The notes beneath the pieces are model-generated. The model was not told the DNA's origin. It was given only the letters and a program-made list of their open reading frames with translations, and searched no databases. Positions 46,770 to 57,784 of a DNA stretch of 64,000 nt are shown piece after piece. The DNA is from Centrapalus pauciflorus. Its lineage: Eukaryota > Streptophyta > Magnoliopsida > Asterales > Asteraceae. The DNA lies in the NCBI GenBank assembly GCA_020465985.1, contig JAANYP010001162.1, forward strand, positions 20,870 through 84,869, read 5' to 3'. The position numbers and the translations under genes are program-made. Numbering within the stretch: position 1 is the first letter of the stretch; every line of letters begins with the position of its first letter.

Positions 46770-47260
46770 ATCAACTCGAATCTATAACAAAGAAACTTGT
46801 TAGTAGCAATAATCAACTCGAATCAAACAGTGAATTGCCTTGAATGATGTATTGTAAAACTCGAATGATGTGTTGCAAAACTCGAGTGATGTGTAGTAAA
46901 AATCGAATAATGTGTAGTAAAACTCGAATAATGCTTGTATGAAACTCGAATTGAATTGAGTGAAACTCGAATTACTCTTCTGTAAAACTCGAATATCCTT
47001 ATGTAAAACTCGAATGAGGTTTCAGTGAAACTCGAATTAGGCTCTTGTGTAAAACTCGAATGAAATTCAAATTCTTAATAAACTCGAATGAAATTCGAAT
47101 TTACTTATTAAACTCGAATGAAAATCGAATTTACTTGTGTTAAACTCGAATGTAATTGAGAGTAAACTCAAATTGACTAAGATCCAACTCGATTGATTAA
47201 TCAAGTCAACTCGAATAAAATTAAGAACAGTTCGTGAATTTTCTTTCAATTTCAGTATCA
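46770..47260. repeat. ACTCGAAT array in element E gag leader
   Basis: About 17 copies of (A)ACTCGAAT in 490 bp, all in one orientation, between gag and the primer site. The word is shared with the aORF leader (35940-36450). Confidence 0.92.
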
Positions 47261-47276
47261 AATTCACCCCTAAAGT

Positions 47277-47287
47277 CTCTGATACCA
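47277..47287 (-). other. Primer-binding site of element E
   Basis: CTCTGATACCA on the plus strand is TGGTATCAGAG on the minus strand, two bases from the LTR end. Confidence 0.85.
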
Positions 47288-47289
47288 AT

Positions 47290-47577
47290 TGTGAATTACA
47301 GTTTCTTATCAATCAGACAACAATTCAATATCAAGAACAATAATAGGAATCAAAACTAACCGAATGATTATATTCCAAAATGTCGATTACAGAAAGATGA
47401 AAATGAAGCTTCAATTGCAGTAACCGTTTCTCTGAATTCTATGTATGCTGAAAGTAAATGTCAGAGATATCTATTTTGAAAGTCAAACTTCCTATTTATG
47501 CACATTTACACAACTATTAACTATTTACAAAATAAACCCTTTACTTTGCATTCCATCAACTAAAATGTATTCTAACA
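47290..47577 (-). repeat. Element E 5' LTR
   Basis: Minus-strand TGTTAGAATAC...GTAATTCACA, 288 bp, with a GCATAAATAGG TATA-like box at about 47490-47500. No partner LTR, so the right edge is set by the TG rule only. Confidence 0.6.
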
Positions 47578-47698
47578 TGCTTCTTTTGAAAAAAAATCTT
47601 ATAATGTTGTCTTATACTTGTCTATTCAAAAAAAATATATGTGAATGATCATTCACATTAGGGTACGCTGGAATCTTATAGGTATGCTGATGAACCTG

Positions 47699-47802
<104 letters not shown>

Positions 47803-48020
47803 AAATTAAGATTACCTTATTACCAAGTATCTAAATACAATCGAAGAATGCAAGCTACTTCCAAAAACTTAAGTAAACTTCAGAACATGTAGAATTGGTC
47901 AACAAACCCGGGATAACAAAAAAAGTAGTTCAATCCCATAATGGCAAAAAAGGTAGCAAGCATACCAAAAAGACAATGCAAAGAAGCTAGCTACACCAAA
48001 AAATTCAACTACTTGCCCAA

Positions 48021-48221
48021 TTAATTACTTGCATCCATCATTTCTTGCAATATAGACATACGCATCGGTAGAGGACAACCGAATAGTGCTCATGCTTTTT
48101 CAGGATTTTCTACTAGAAAAATATAGGCACGTGATATCACATTAGGTCCCATACCCATGAGCTCGAGTTCATTGTAAATTTCCTCATCTGAGTACACATG
48201 TGGACGACCTCTCTCTAATAC
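48021..48221 (-). pseudogene. Last-exon relic of a Myb/SANT-like plant gene
   Basis: The minus strand has an intron-like T-rich stretch, an acceptor TTTCTGAG and then 67 codons ending in TAA. The reading has RGRPHVYSDEEIYNELELMG, then AYIFLVENPEKA, an in-frame TGA at 48090-48092, and FGCPLPMRMSILQEMM. The pattern 'LMG...AY.FL.ENP.....F.GCP..MR...L..MM' resembles the C-terminus of the plant Myb/SANT-like (L10-interacting MYB type) proteins that often accompany Harbinger transposons. Upstream exons would lie where element F is inserted. One stop and lost exons make it a pseudogene. Confidence 0.5.
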
Positions 48222-48326
48222 CTCAGAAATTAAAAAGAATATAAGAACAATAATTAATCTAAAAATACAAAGGTAAACGTATGGATCTGAGTATAATTTC
48301 TATAAATGCAAAACATTAGTACTTTT

Positions 48327-49321
48327 TGTTAGACACAAAAAGGCCTCAGTCAAACTGCTCTACATCTTAGGGGGAGATTTTTAAGCAAACCTGTTTCATG
48401 CACTTAAAGGTATAATTTAAGTTCTGTTAATGCCTTATTGAAAACTGAAAAGTGAATTGCAATATAAGTCAAAGTTGTTTACCCTGTTGCATTCGTTGCA
48501 ACTAAGGCAGATTGCCCAAGCTGTTCATTCAGTTGAACAGGCTGAACATAAACTATCTACGCTGTTTTATTCTGTTGAGCAGCTTGGATAAATTCTAAGT
48601 GTTCTGTTCTTTGTGAACAGGCTAAACACTTTATGGAATATGTTTCCAAGTCCTCATTTATTGTTTTGGACTACAAGATCAGTTTACAAAGTCGAAGACG
48701 AAGTGGAAAACAGAAGATGCAGAAGCTGCCAACGCTGTTCTGTTACATGAAGAAAAATTGGATATTTGAAATGGGTGATATACCATTTCTTATATCAAAA
48801 TGGACTTAACAAAAGAAGAAAGATTCAAAGTTGACATTCCTCTTTTGGTTAAAGCCTTCTGCAACAGAGACAAAAAGAAAAAGACAAAGATTCTGCCACA
48901 TGAAGACAAGTCTGCTTTATTAGAATGTGCAGAAAAGTTGTTTTGTCATTTTGGAAAGACATCCCACTATCTCATCGTCCAATGAAGAAGCTTCACTGAG
49001 ATTCTCAGTGAGAGTATAACAGTAACGTGTGTCCAAGCTGTTCTTATTCAAGTTGTCCATCTGTGTCTTGTAAAACAGTGAGTTCATCTTAGTGAGTGTT
49101 TTCATTGTATCGAGTCTGAGTGTGTCCTAGACTAGTTAAACATCTGATGTATCTGTCATCTTAGCTTGAACCTTTCCGTAGTCAAGCTTATTTGTAATTA
49201 ACACTTGTTAATAATATACACAAACATTGAGAAAAGAGTGTTGAGTTTTAATTTGCTGTATTCACCCCCCCCCCTCCTACAGCTTAGAACAATACTCTAG
49301 GGAAACCTTTTGGGACCTACA
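48327..49321 (+). repeat. Element F 5' LTR
   Basis: TGTTAGACACAAAAAGGCC...GGGACCTACA, 995 bp. It is homologous to the 1120-bp LTR of G in reverse (same TGTTAG(A/G)CACAAAAAGGCCTCAG start). Rich in CAAGCTGTTC, GAACAGGCT and GAGCAGCTT words at about 48510-48740. Confidence 0.88.
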
Positions 49322-49323
49322 AC

Positions 49324-49334
49324 TGGTATCAGAG
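49324..49334 (+). other. Primer-binding site of element F
   Basis: TGGTATCAGAG two bases after the LTR end. Confidence 0.88.
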
Positions 49335-49359
49335 TAGATAGAGTGTGTGTTAACTCTAG

Positions 49360-52143
49360 ATGTCTCATTCTCCCTACTTTTCCATGGACAACAGTGCTGC
49401 AAATTCCTCCTCCTACTATGACAATGGTTCCATGGCAAAACCCCCCAAGCTCAATCATCAGAACTTCTCTGGCTGGAAGTGCAGAATGATGCTCTACTTA
49501 GAGAATCTTGATGTACAACTGCCAGAGATAGTAATGGAGGGTCCCTATGTGCCAATCTCTGTTACCACTATCACTCCTGCTGCTGAAAGGAGCTGCTCCA
49601 GAGATCAGAACCTTTGAGAAGGCCAAAGCTCAATGGTCTGATGAAGACAAAAGGCTGGTTGCTCTTGATGCAAAAGCCATGAACAACCTGGTCATTTCTC
49701 TTCCTGATGATGTGTTCAAACAGGTTGAGAAAATGAAGACTGCAAAGGAGATGTGGGATACTTTGTGTACCGTCTATGATGGTCCCACTATCACACTGGA
49801 TAACAGGATCAACAATCTTGTTAGACAGTATGAACTCTTCTTTGCAAAGCCAATGGAGTCTCTCACATAAACCTATACCAGATTCACTGCTCTAATCAAT
49901 GATCTCAAAGCTGTTGGGATCACCAAGGACAGTCTAACTCTGGTAAACAAATTCTTGGACAGTCTACATGAAGAATGGAATTATTTTTCTACTATCTTAA
50001 GAAATTCAGGCACCATCAAAGGTATGGATCTTGTAAATCTGTATGGATCCTTACTAAATGATGAGCAGTCAATAAAACAGAAAAGAAATGCCTTGGAAAT
50101 GTCTAAGAGAGGTACTGCCTTAGTGGCCAGCGTGAGACAACCTGCTAATCAGGTGTGTGATGTGTTCACACAACCTGATCAACAAGTTGATGATGAAAAG
50201 GAAGATATGTCTGAGGAGGAAGACTGTGAAGATCTTACTGAATTAGATGATGAGCAAATGATTGCAATGCTTGTCACAAAATTCAACAAGAAGAGGTTTG
50301 GTGGAAGAATGAAGCAGAAGAAATCAGGTGCCATCAAAAAGAAGGATTTGATAAAACTAAGGCTGAGTGCTTTAAATGTGGCAAAACAGGCCATATAGCT
50401 GCTGACTGTACGTCTAAATCTGTTGGCTCATCATCCAAACCATTCAAGATATACAGGGACGATGGCTACAGGGTTAAGTACCTAATGGCCATGGCTAAGC
50501 CGAGGAAGTTGGAAGACTCAGTGGCTTCCAACAAACAAAAGGGACTTATGGCTGAGACATGTGACTGGGAGGAATCTGACTCATCATCAGATGAATAAGA
50601 TAACAACTGTCTGATGGCTAACACTGATGTCCCATCAACAAGCAACTTCAAACAAGACCTGGCTGAAGCTGAAGCCCTCAGCAGCTTGGAGAACTGGAAC
50701 CCAACAATGATGTATAAGGTACAAATTTTTATAGCTTACAGTTCTGATGAATAAGTGAGAATGTTTGAATATCTGCTTGTTGATCTAAAAGCTGCTATTG
50801 AGGAGCATAATGTTTTGTTGTCTGAAATCAACAAACTAAAAACCGACTTTGAAATAAAAACTAGTAAACTCGACAGCTTCCATAAGTTGGAAACTAAACT
50901 TGATGAATTAAAACAAATCAATTCCATTCTATTAGAAGAAAAGAAAGAAACAGACACAAAACATGCCAAGCTTCAAAATATTGTTGACTCTTGGTGCCAA
51001 TCTGCAAAAAAAAGTTAGTCATTGTATTAGTCAACAGATCCCTGCTCAAATCCAAGCCTATTTTGGAGGGGATCTTGACAAAGCAGCTTTAATTATTGAG
51101 ATAAATAATCTGAAAAATGACTTATCCACTCTTGGTGAGCTTCCAAGTACTTTCATCCAGAAAGTAAATGGTAAGCTAGTCTCAACAAATAGGTTTGTCA
51201 GGCCTCAAAATACTGACAGCTTGTGTGAAAAAGCTCCAAAAGCTTATGATGGTATGTGTTCTCCATCAAATCAGTATGCTAAGTGCTCAGCTGGTTCACA
51301 CAAACAAAAGAAGGGAAAACAAGCTCAAGCTACAGCTGTGGACACTAAACCTATTAACAAGACAGGCTCTGGGTCTAAAGCTGATGGTAAGAGACCTGTT
51401 AATCCCTTTGATGCTGATCATTTTGAGAAAAAGTTTTAAAAAGGTAAGCAGGCTGCTTTCAACAGGGGTAAGTCTAATGTTGAAAGTAAATCTGCTGTGA
51501 TTTCAAATAAGTTTTTAAATCATAGTGGAAAATTGGTCATAAATGAAGGTAAGTCTTTCAAAACCAAAAGAAGTGATTATGTTGATAGGCAACATCCATC
51601 ACATCTCAGTAAGGGCGAAGGCAAAGCCATTGCTCAACCTTAGAAATTTGGGAATAAGTTTCCCAAACCTGTGGAAGGTCAAAGGCCAATCAAACTTCCT
51701 GTATTTGATATGTGTCCTCCTAAAAGAGGAAAGAGGATATAGGTAAAGCTGTTGTCATTGTGCCTTCCACCCAAAGTGTTGATTCTTCTAAAAATAGTAA
51801 TATGTTTGCTAAACCTGCTGAAAAGATCAACAAAAATGATTCAGAATGTGTTTCTGGAAGTACTTCTTCAAAAAAGGCCAAAAAGAGAAAATGTTATAAA
51901 TGTGGGAAGAAGACACATACGGCCAAAGATTGTCCTGAAACTGAGGACATGAGGCCTGTTGACTCTGCTAGTTCCAACATTGCAAAAACAAGAAGTGTTG
52001 GAAGTAATATGGTCAATGAGGATAGTATCCAAGCTGATACAATCCAAATAGGAAATATTAGTGTGGATATCACTGGTCCATCAACAAATGTTGATGAAGT
52101 AGGAGAACTCATCCCTATGATAAGTTCCCCTAAAAATAACTAA
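49360..52143 (+). pseudogene. Element F gag with two zinc knuckles, broken
   Basis: Starts MSHSPYFSMDN; the capsid-like part has LNHQNFSGWKCRMMLYL. A frame change falls near 49600 and a TAA at 49868; coding resumes at 49955 (SLHEEWNYFSTIL). A first knuckle CFKCGKTGHIAADC lies at about 50370-50410. A coiled coil follows (about 50760-51000), and a second knuckle CYKCGKKTHTAKDC at about 51893-51934 has Thr where the usual Gly stands. At least six frame changes or stops. The two-knuckle plan agrees with element B. Confidence 0.83.
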
Positions 52144-52160
52144 TATTTTCCAATCACACT

Positions 52161-55100
52161 GTGCATGACAAACAACCATCCCATGTTTGGTACTTGGACA
52201 GTGGATGCTCAGGCCACATGACTGGTTGCACGGATCTTCTTAGTGATCTCAGGCCTAAAAAAGGGCCAAAAGTCACCTCTAGTGACAATGTCCAGGGATC
52301 TCCAGAAGGATATGGAACTCTTCAAGCTGGTGCTGCTACATTCAAAAGAGTAGCCTATGTGTCTGGGCTGAAACACAATCTTGTAAGCAAAAGTCAACTG
52401 TGTGATGCTGGCTACAAGGTTAACTTTGATGAGCACCTGGGTTACATATTGGATTCCGAAGGGAAAGTTGTGTTGTGTGCACAACGGAAGAAATGTGTAT
52501 ATGTTGTGGACATGAAATCTACTGATCCCACAACTGAAACCTGCTTTATCTCCAGAAGCAATGTAGACTTGAACTGGTTATGGCACAAAAGGCTATCACA
52601 CCTGAACTTCAAGAATATCAACAAACTCTGTAAGAAAGAGTTGGTTATAGGTTTGACTTCTATAACCTTTGTTAAGGATAAACTCTACACAGCTTGTGAG
52701 AAAGGCAAGCAGAGAAAAACATCTTTTAAATCCAAGCATAATTTCTCTATTGATAATCCTCTCTTCTTAATCCACATAGACTTGTTTGGACCAGTCTTGT
52801 GTCCCAAGTCTAGAAGGTAGAAGATACACTCTAGTAATGGTTGATGAGTTCTCTAGGTTTGAATGGGTGATCTTTCTGAAGAGCAAAGGAGAGGCTGCTA
52901 GAGAAATCATTGGATTTATCTAAAAGATGGAGATGCTGAACTCTACTCAAGTTAAGCAGCTTAGAAGTGATCATGATACTGAATTCAGAAACAGTACTCT
53001 TGAAGACTTCTGTGAAGAAAGAGAGATTTCAAAAAACTTTTCAGCTGTAAGAACTCCACAACAAAATGGAGTTGCTGAAAGGAGAAACAGAACTCTCATT
53101 GAAACTGCTAGAACCATGCTGTGTGCATCAGGTTTACCTTCATCATTCTGGGCTGAAGTTGTCAACACTGCCTGCTTCACCCAAAACAGATCATTGGTGG
53201 TGAAAAGGTTCAACAAGACTCCCTATGAGTTAATCAAAGGGAGAAGGCCAAATATTAGCTATTTCCATATGTGTGGATGTCCCTGCTTCATTCTGAATTA
53301 GAGGGACCAGCTGGCAAAATTTGAACCCAAAGCTGATGAAGGTGTGTTTGTTGGATATTCTGCTATCTCCAAAGCCTACAGAGTATAAAACTACAAAAGA
53401 AAGTTGATATATGAATCTATCAATGTCACCTTTGAGGAGTCTAGGAGTGCTTCTACCAAAGTTGTTCCTGAATCAGTTTCAGGAGAGTTCAGCTTCGATG
53501 ATCTCATGCATTCCATTAATGAAGAAAAGGACTCAAAAGCTTCCACTACACCCAGAGTGGAACCTATTAACCACAATGGACATGATGATGACTATGTTGA
53601 TACACCCTATGTGAATAAGTGTACTGACATAATTACAACACCATGTCCTGAACCAATCAATGCTAATTTTCCTAGATCCTCTGCTGATATGTTCAACAAT
53701 GGAGAGTCATGTTCAACAATTGAACAGGCTCAAGATAACAGTGTGTCCGAAAATATTGAAAGCTGCTCAACAAGACCTGTTGCAGAAGCAAATAACTCAG
53801 GAGAATCTTCATTGAGGCAAGATCCTAAGTGGATCAGGTGTCACCCCAATGATCAAATAACTGGTGACATCAACAAAGGGGTGCAAACAAGATGGGACAG
53901 CTTAGGAAACTTTTGTATGTTTTCTAGCTTTGTGTCCCTGATGGAGCCTAAGAAAGTGGATGAAACACTAAAAGATGCCAATTGGATCACTGCCATGCAA
54001 GAAGAGCTCAATCAGTTTGAGAGAAACAAAGTATGGAAGTTGGTCCTGCTCCTAAAGGTAAAACAATAATTGGCACTAAATGGTTTTCAGGAACAAAATG
54101 GATGTGCAAGGTCATGTCATTAGAAATAAGGCAAGACTAGTTGCTCAAGGCTACAGACAGGAAGAAGGCATTGACTATGATGAAACATTTGCTCCAGTGG
54201 CCAGGTTAGAAGCAATTCGTTTGTTTCTAGCCTACGCTGCCCATAAGAGTATGAAGGTATTTCAAATGGATGTAAAGAGTGCATTTTTGAATGGAAAGCT
54301 GCAAGAAGAAGTGTATGTCAAGCAGCCTCCAGGTTTTGAAAATGAACATCACCCAGGTTTTGTCTAAAACAATCCCCTAGAGCCTAGTATGACACTCTAA
54401 CTAATTTCCTTATGAGAAATGGTTATTCCAGAGGTAAAGTGGATACCACATTGTTCATAAAGAAGGTGAAGTCTGATATTACGCTTGTCCAAATTTATGT
54501 GGATGACATAATATTTGGTTCTACTAATGAGCAGTTATGCAAGAATTTTTCACTACTCACGAAATCAAAATATGAAATGAGTATGATGGGTGAACTTACT
54601 TTCTTTTTAGGATTACAGGTTAAACAAACCTCAAATGGAATATTCATAATCAAAGAAAGTACACTTTAGATCTTTTGAAAAAGTTTAAATTTGATCAAAG
54701 TTCTCCTATCAAAACCACAATGGCAACCAACGTAAAGTTGGATGCTGATCCCAGTGGCAGAGTCGTTTCGGTAACAGCTTAGAGAGGCATGATTGGGAGC
54801 TTGCTATATTTAACTTCTAGTAGACCAGATATTATGTTTGCTACCTGCTTATGTGCTAGGTTTCAAGCTGATCCTAAGGAATCACATCTAGCTACTGTAA
54901 AAAGAATCTTCAAATACCTTAAGGGTACACCAGGTTTGGGTCTTTGGTATCCCAAAGACTCAAGTCTTGAGCTAACAGGATATTCAGATTCTGATTTTGC
55001 AGGCTGCAGGCTAGACAGAAAAAGCACAACAGGTGGATGTCAACTCCTTGGTGGTAAGTTGATCAGTTGGTGTAGCAAAAAGCAGAACTCAGTTTCTACT

Positions 55101-55442
55101 TCTACTGCTGAAGCTGAGTATATTGTTGTTGGAAGCTGTTCTGGGCAGATTCTATGGATGCAGCATCAGCTTGAAGACTATGTGCTTGTATATAGGAAGA
55201 CTCCTATTCTGTGTGATAATACAAGTGCTATAGCTATCTCCAACAATCCAGTATTTCATTACAGAACAAAGGATATAGAAGTCACACATCATTTTATCAG
55301 CGATCACATCTAGAAAGGTAATGTGGAGGTAAGTTTAATTTCCACAGATGAACAGCTTGTAGACATTTTCACCAAGCCTCTTAATAATAATAGGTTTAAT
55401 TATCTTTTAAGCAATCTGGGCATGTTAAATAAAAGTGATTAA
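52161..55442 (+). pseudogene. Element F pol (protease, integrase, RT, RNase H), broken
   Basis: Protease VWYLDSGCSGHMTG keeps the Asp. The integrase zinc module has LYTACEKGK where relatives have LC..C, so a zinc Cys is replaced by Tyr. The integrase core is split by stops (about 52818 and 52921); RSDHDTEF replaces RSDNGTEF; PQQNGVAERRNRTL is intact. RT: frame break near 54060, QMDVKSAFLNGKL, then about 30 bases missing after HPGFV relative to element G, which removes the LYGLK motif; YVDDIIFG is kept. RNase H has YSDSDFAGCRLDRKSTTGG and STAEAEYIVVGSC. It ends LLSNLGMLNKSD, as in G. Confidence 0.88.
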
Positions 55443-55459
55443 GTGTCCCTAATGCTCTA

Positions 55460-55800
55460 AGGCATCATATGTCTCAAACTGCTCAAGTTTCTCAGAACAG
55501 CTTAGACAGAACAGGCTATGCATGTTCGACACTTAGCCAATTTCTAAAAGCTTGAACATCTTGAGTGTATAACAGGTTTTAAAACATCAATTTTCACTTC
55601 AAACCTGTTCTGTTGATCAAACGCCCAACCTGCTCACTCTCTCAATCTGTCATACAAGACATTGTCTTGTAAGCTGATCAGCTATTGAATATAACTTGTT
55701 CTTATATAGCTGCGCAGGTTGAATAAACAGCTTGAGGAATGAACAGTTTGTGATGAACCCTGCTCATCACAAGTTTGGCCAACAGCTTAGAACATCAGTT
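55460..55800. repeat. GAACAGSTT word array in element F spacer
   Basis: Frequent AACAGCTT, GAACAGG(C/T)T, AAGCTTGAAC and AAGCTGATCAGCT words between pol and aORF. The same words occur in the F and G LTRs and in the G spacer. Confidence 0.75.
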
Positions 55801-56014
55801 TTAATTACCTTTCTTCATAATTAAGTTACTTAAATTCTGTATTTATTTAACTTAATTATCTATGGATAATGTGTGTTAACGTGTGTTAGTGACTAAAAAG
55901 GTTCAAGTGGTCTGACAACCATTCTGACATGGACAACCATTCCGTTTTCCATTAAAAAACATTTCAAATCAACCGCCCAAACCTTTCTCTCTCCTACCCA
56001 CTCACATTCGAATC

Positions 56015-56023
56015 CTATAAATA
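56015..56023 (+). promoter_or_regulatory. Internal TATA box for element F aORF
   Basis: CTATAAATA within TCCTATAAATACCCC, 90 bp before the aORF ATG. Element G has the same box, TCCTATAAATACC, 114 bp before its ATG. Confidence 0.55.
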
Positions 56024-56104
56024 CCCCCTCTACTGCTACTATAACTATCGAAAGAACCCTAAATCGACTAAGTGTACAGTACTCATATTTCCACTACTCT
56101 AAAA

Positions 56105-56294
56105 ATGGCTCACCAAAACAACCCTTTGCTTCCAGTATTCGCTGGTAAGGATGTTGAGAAACACCCCTCTGTTACCACGATGATAACCCTGAAACCCACA
56201 AACTACATAGCAAATCTAACCATTCCCAAAAACTACGTGGGGAAGGGTTATGAGAACATGGTGGAGTTTCTGAAGGTTCACCCCCTACACTATG
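56105..56294 (+). pseudogene. Element F additional ORF, first 63 codons only
   Basis: Starts MAHQNNPLLPVFAGKDVEKH and matches the start of the 1388-aa aORF of G nearly residue for residue up to VEFLKVHPLHY. It is then broken by the LTR of G, whose first bases add one codon and a stop. The shared MAH start, with unlike sequence before it, supports this ATG. Confidence 0.85.
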
Positions 56295-57414
56295 TGTAGG
56301 TCCCGAAAGGTTCCCAAAGTATATAGTAATAAACTGTAGAGGGGGGGTGAATACAGTATTTAAAATCTACACACTCTTTTTCTCAATGTTTGTATGTATT
56401 ATCAACAAATGTTAATTACAAACAAGCTTGACTGCGGAATTGTTCAAGCTGAGATGACAGAATACAACAGTATGGTTTCTAGTCTAAGACACACTCAAAC
56501 TAGATTACAATGAACACACTCACTAAGATGCACTCACTGTATTTTACAAGACTTTAAGGAACAGCTTTGGTAAACAGCTTAGACACACAGAAGCTTGTTT
56601 ACAGAAGATTTGCATGCATGAATATCACACTTGCACGTTCACTCTTGGTTTAAGCACTTAGCTTTCTTCACATTCTTTCTGACCTTAGAAGCTTCCTTTT
56701 ATACTCACTTAGAGGATCTAAGAGAAACATCTTCATTGGGCAGAATGAAAAAGGAGAAGTCTTGTTTGAAAAGACAATATAACTTTTCTGCACTTTTCTG
56801 AAAAGCAGACTTGCCTTCTCTTGTGCAGAACTTTTGTCTTTTTACTTTCTACTGTTGCATTGCCTTTAACCATTTTAGGAATGTCAACTTTGCGTCTTTC
56901 TTCCTTGTAAAGGCCTATTTTGATATAAGAAAAAGGTCTGTCACCCTTTTTCAAATATCCGTTTGTCTTCATGTAACAGAACAGCTTGGGCAGGCTGAGC
57001 GGTTCTGCTTTCCACTTTGTCTTCAACTGTGTAAACTGATCTGGTAGTTAAAAACAATACATGATGACTTGGAAACAAATTCCATAAAGTGTTTAGCCTG
57101 TTCACAAAGAACAGGTTCTGTTCACAAAGAACAGAACACTTTAAAAATGCCCAAGCTGCTCAACAGTGTAGAGCAGCGTAGACAGTTTATGTCCAGCCTG
57201 ATCAGCAGACTGATCAGCTTGGACAAACTGTCTTGGTTGCAACACATGCAACGTATAGAACAGCTTTAGACTGATATTGCAAATCATTTTCAGGTTTCAA
57301 TAAGGCATATAACAGGCCTTAAATACAACCTTCAAATGCATCAACAGGTTTTGATTATAAAATCTCCCCCTCAGATGTAGAGCAGGTTTGACTGAGGCCT
57401 TTTTGTGCCTAACA
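56295..57414 (-). repeat. Element G 3' LTR
   Basis: Minus-strand TGTTAGGCACAAAAAGGCC...GGGACCTACA, 1120 bp. TATAAAA on the minus strand at 56697-56703. It holds CAAGCTG, GAACAGG and CAGCTTGG words, including a tandem pair of CTGTTCACAAAGAACAG inverted repeats near 57098-57135. Confidence 0.9.
56697..56703 (-). promoter_or_regulatory. TATA box in element G LTR
   Basis: TTTTATA on the plus strand gives TATAAAA within GTATAAAAGGAAG on the minus strand. Confidence 0.5.
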
Positions 57415-57430
57415 ATCTCCCCCTATTTGC
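57415..57430 (-). other. Polypurine tract of element G
   Basis: ATCTCCCCCTATTTGC on the plus strand reads GCAAATAGGGGGAGAT directly before the LTR start. A second AGGGGGAGAT lies just inside the LTR (57361-57372). Confidence 0.8.
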
Positions 57431-57784
57431 AATAACCAGTCCAAGCTGGTTTTGTCAAAAATCACTATATATTTTTACAGTACATTTGCTGAAATAAAAT
57501 TACAACATTACAGTAAAGTAAAAGATCAGTTTATATATACACTGATTCTTGACTATACTTGAACAACATATGTTCTTACAAAAGTACAACTAATGTGCTA
57601 ATGTATTTTACAACTAATGTAAAAAATAAAAAAATTACAACTAATGTAATTGTGTACAACTAATGTACAGAATGTACAACTAATGTACAAGATTTGGACT
57701 GTTTGAGACGGGAGCAGATAATGGCAAGCCTGTCCAACTGATGGACAGCTTCCATTCTTCACCTACCCAGATGGCAGGTGGACT
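57431..57784. other. Element G aORF 3' region
   Basis: Non-coding, AT-rich sequence between the aORF stop and the purine tract. Apart from the TACAACTAATGT repeats (listed separately) nothing is recognised. Confidence 0.6.
57585..57690. repeat. Five TACAACTAATGT repeats after the element G aORF
   Basis: The 12-mer TACAACTAATGT occurs five times in about 105 bp at irregular spacing. In the sense RNA each copy reads ACAUUAGUUGUA. Confidence 0.9.

Larger units (their letters stand above)
34120..47577 (-). mobile_element. Element E: Sirevirus-type Ty1/copia element, split by a solo LTR, 3' truncated
   Basis: Minus strand order: 288-bp 5' LTR, primer site, ACTCGAAT-rich leader, gag, pol, multi-purine-tract spacer, promoter-like region, aORF. 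A gypsy solo LTR splits pol at 39562-41986. The 3' end (rest of aORF, purine tract, 3' LTR) is missing at the junction with D. Coding parts carry several stops, most of which fit C-to-T changes of CAG or CAA. Confidence 0.85.
48327..56294 (+). mobile_element. Element F: decayed Sirevirus-type copia element, interrupted by element G
   Basis: 5' LTR, primer site, gag with two zinc knuckles, pol, spacer with TATA box, and the first 63 codons of the aORF, all on the plus strand. The aORF is cut at 56294 by the 3' LTR of sister element G; the rest of F should lie beyond G outside the window. Many stops, frameshifts and a 30-odd-base RT deletion show it is old. Confidence 0.88.
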
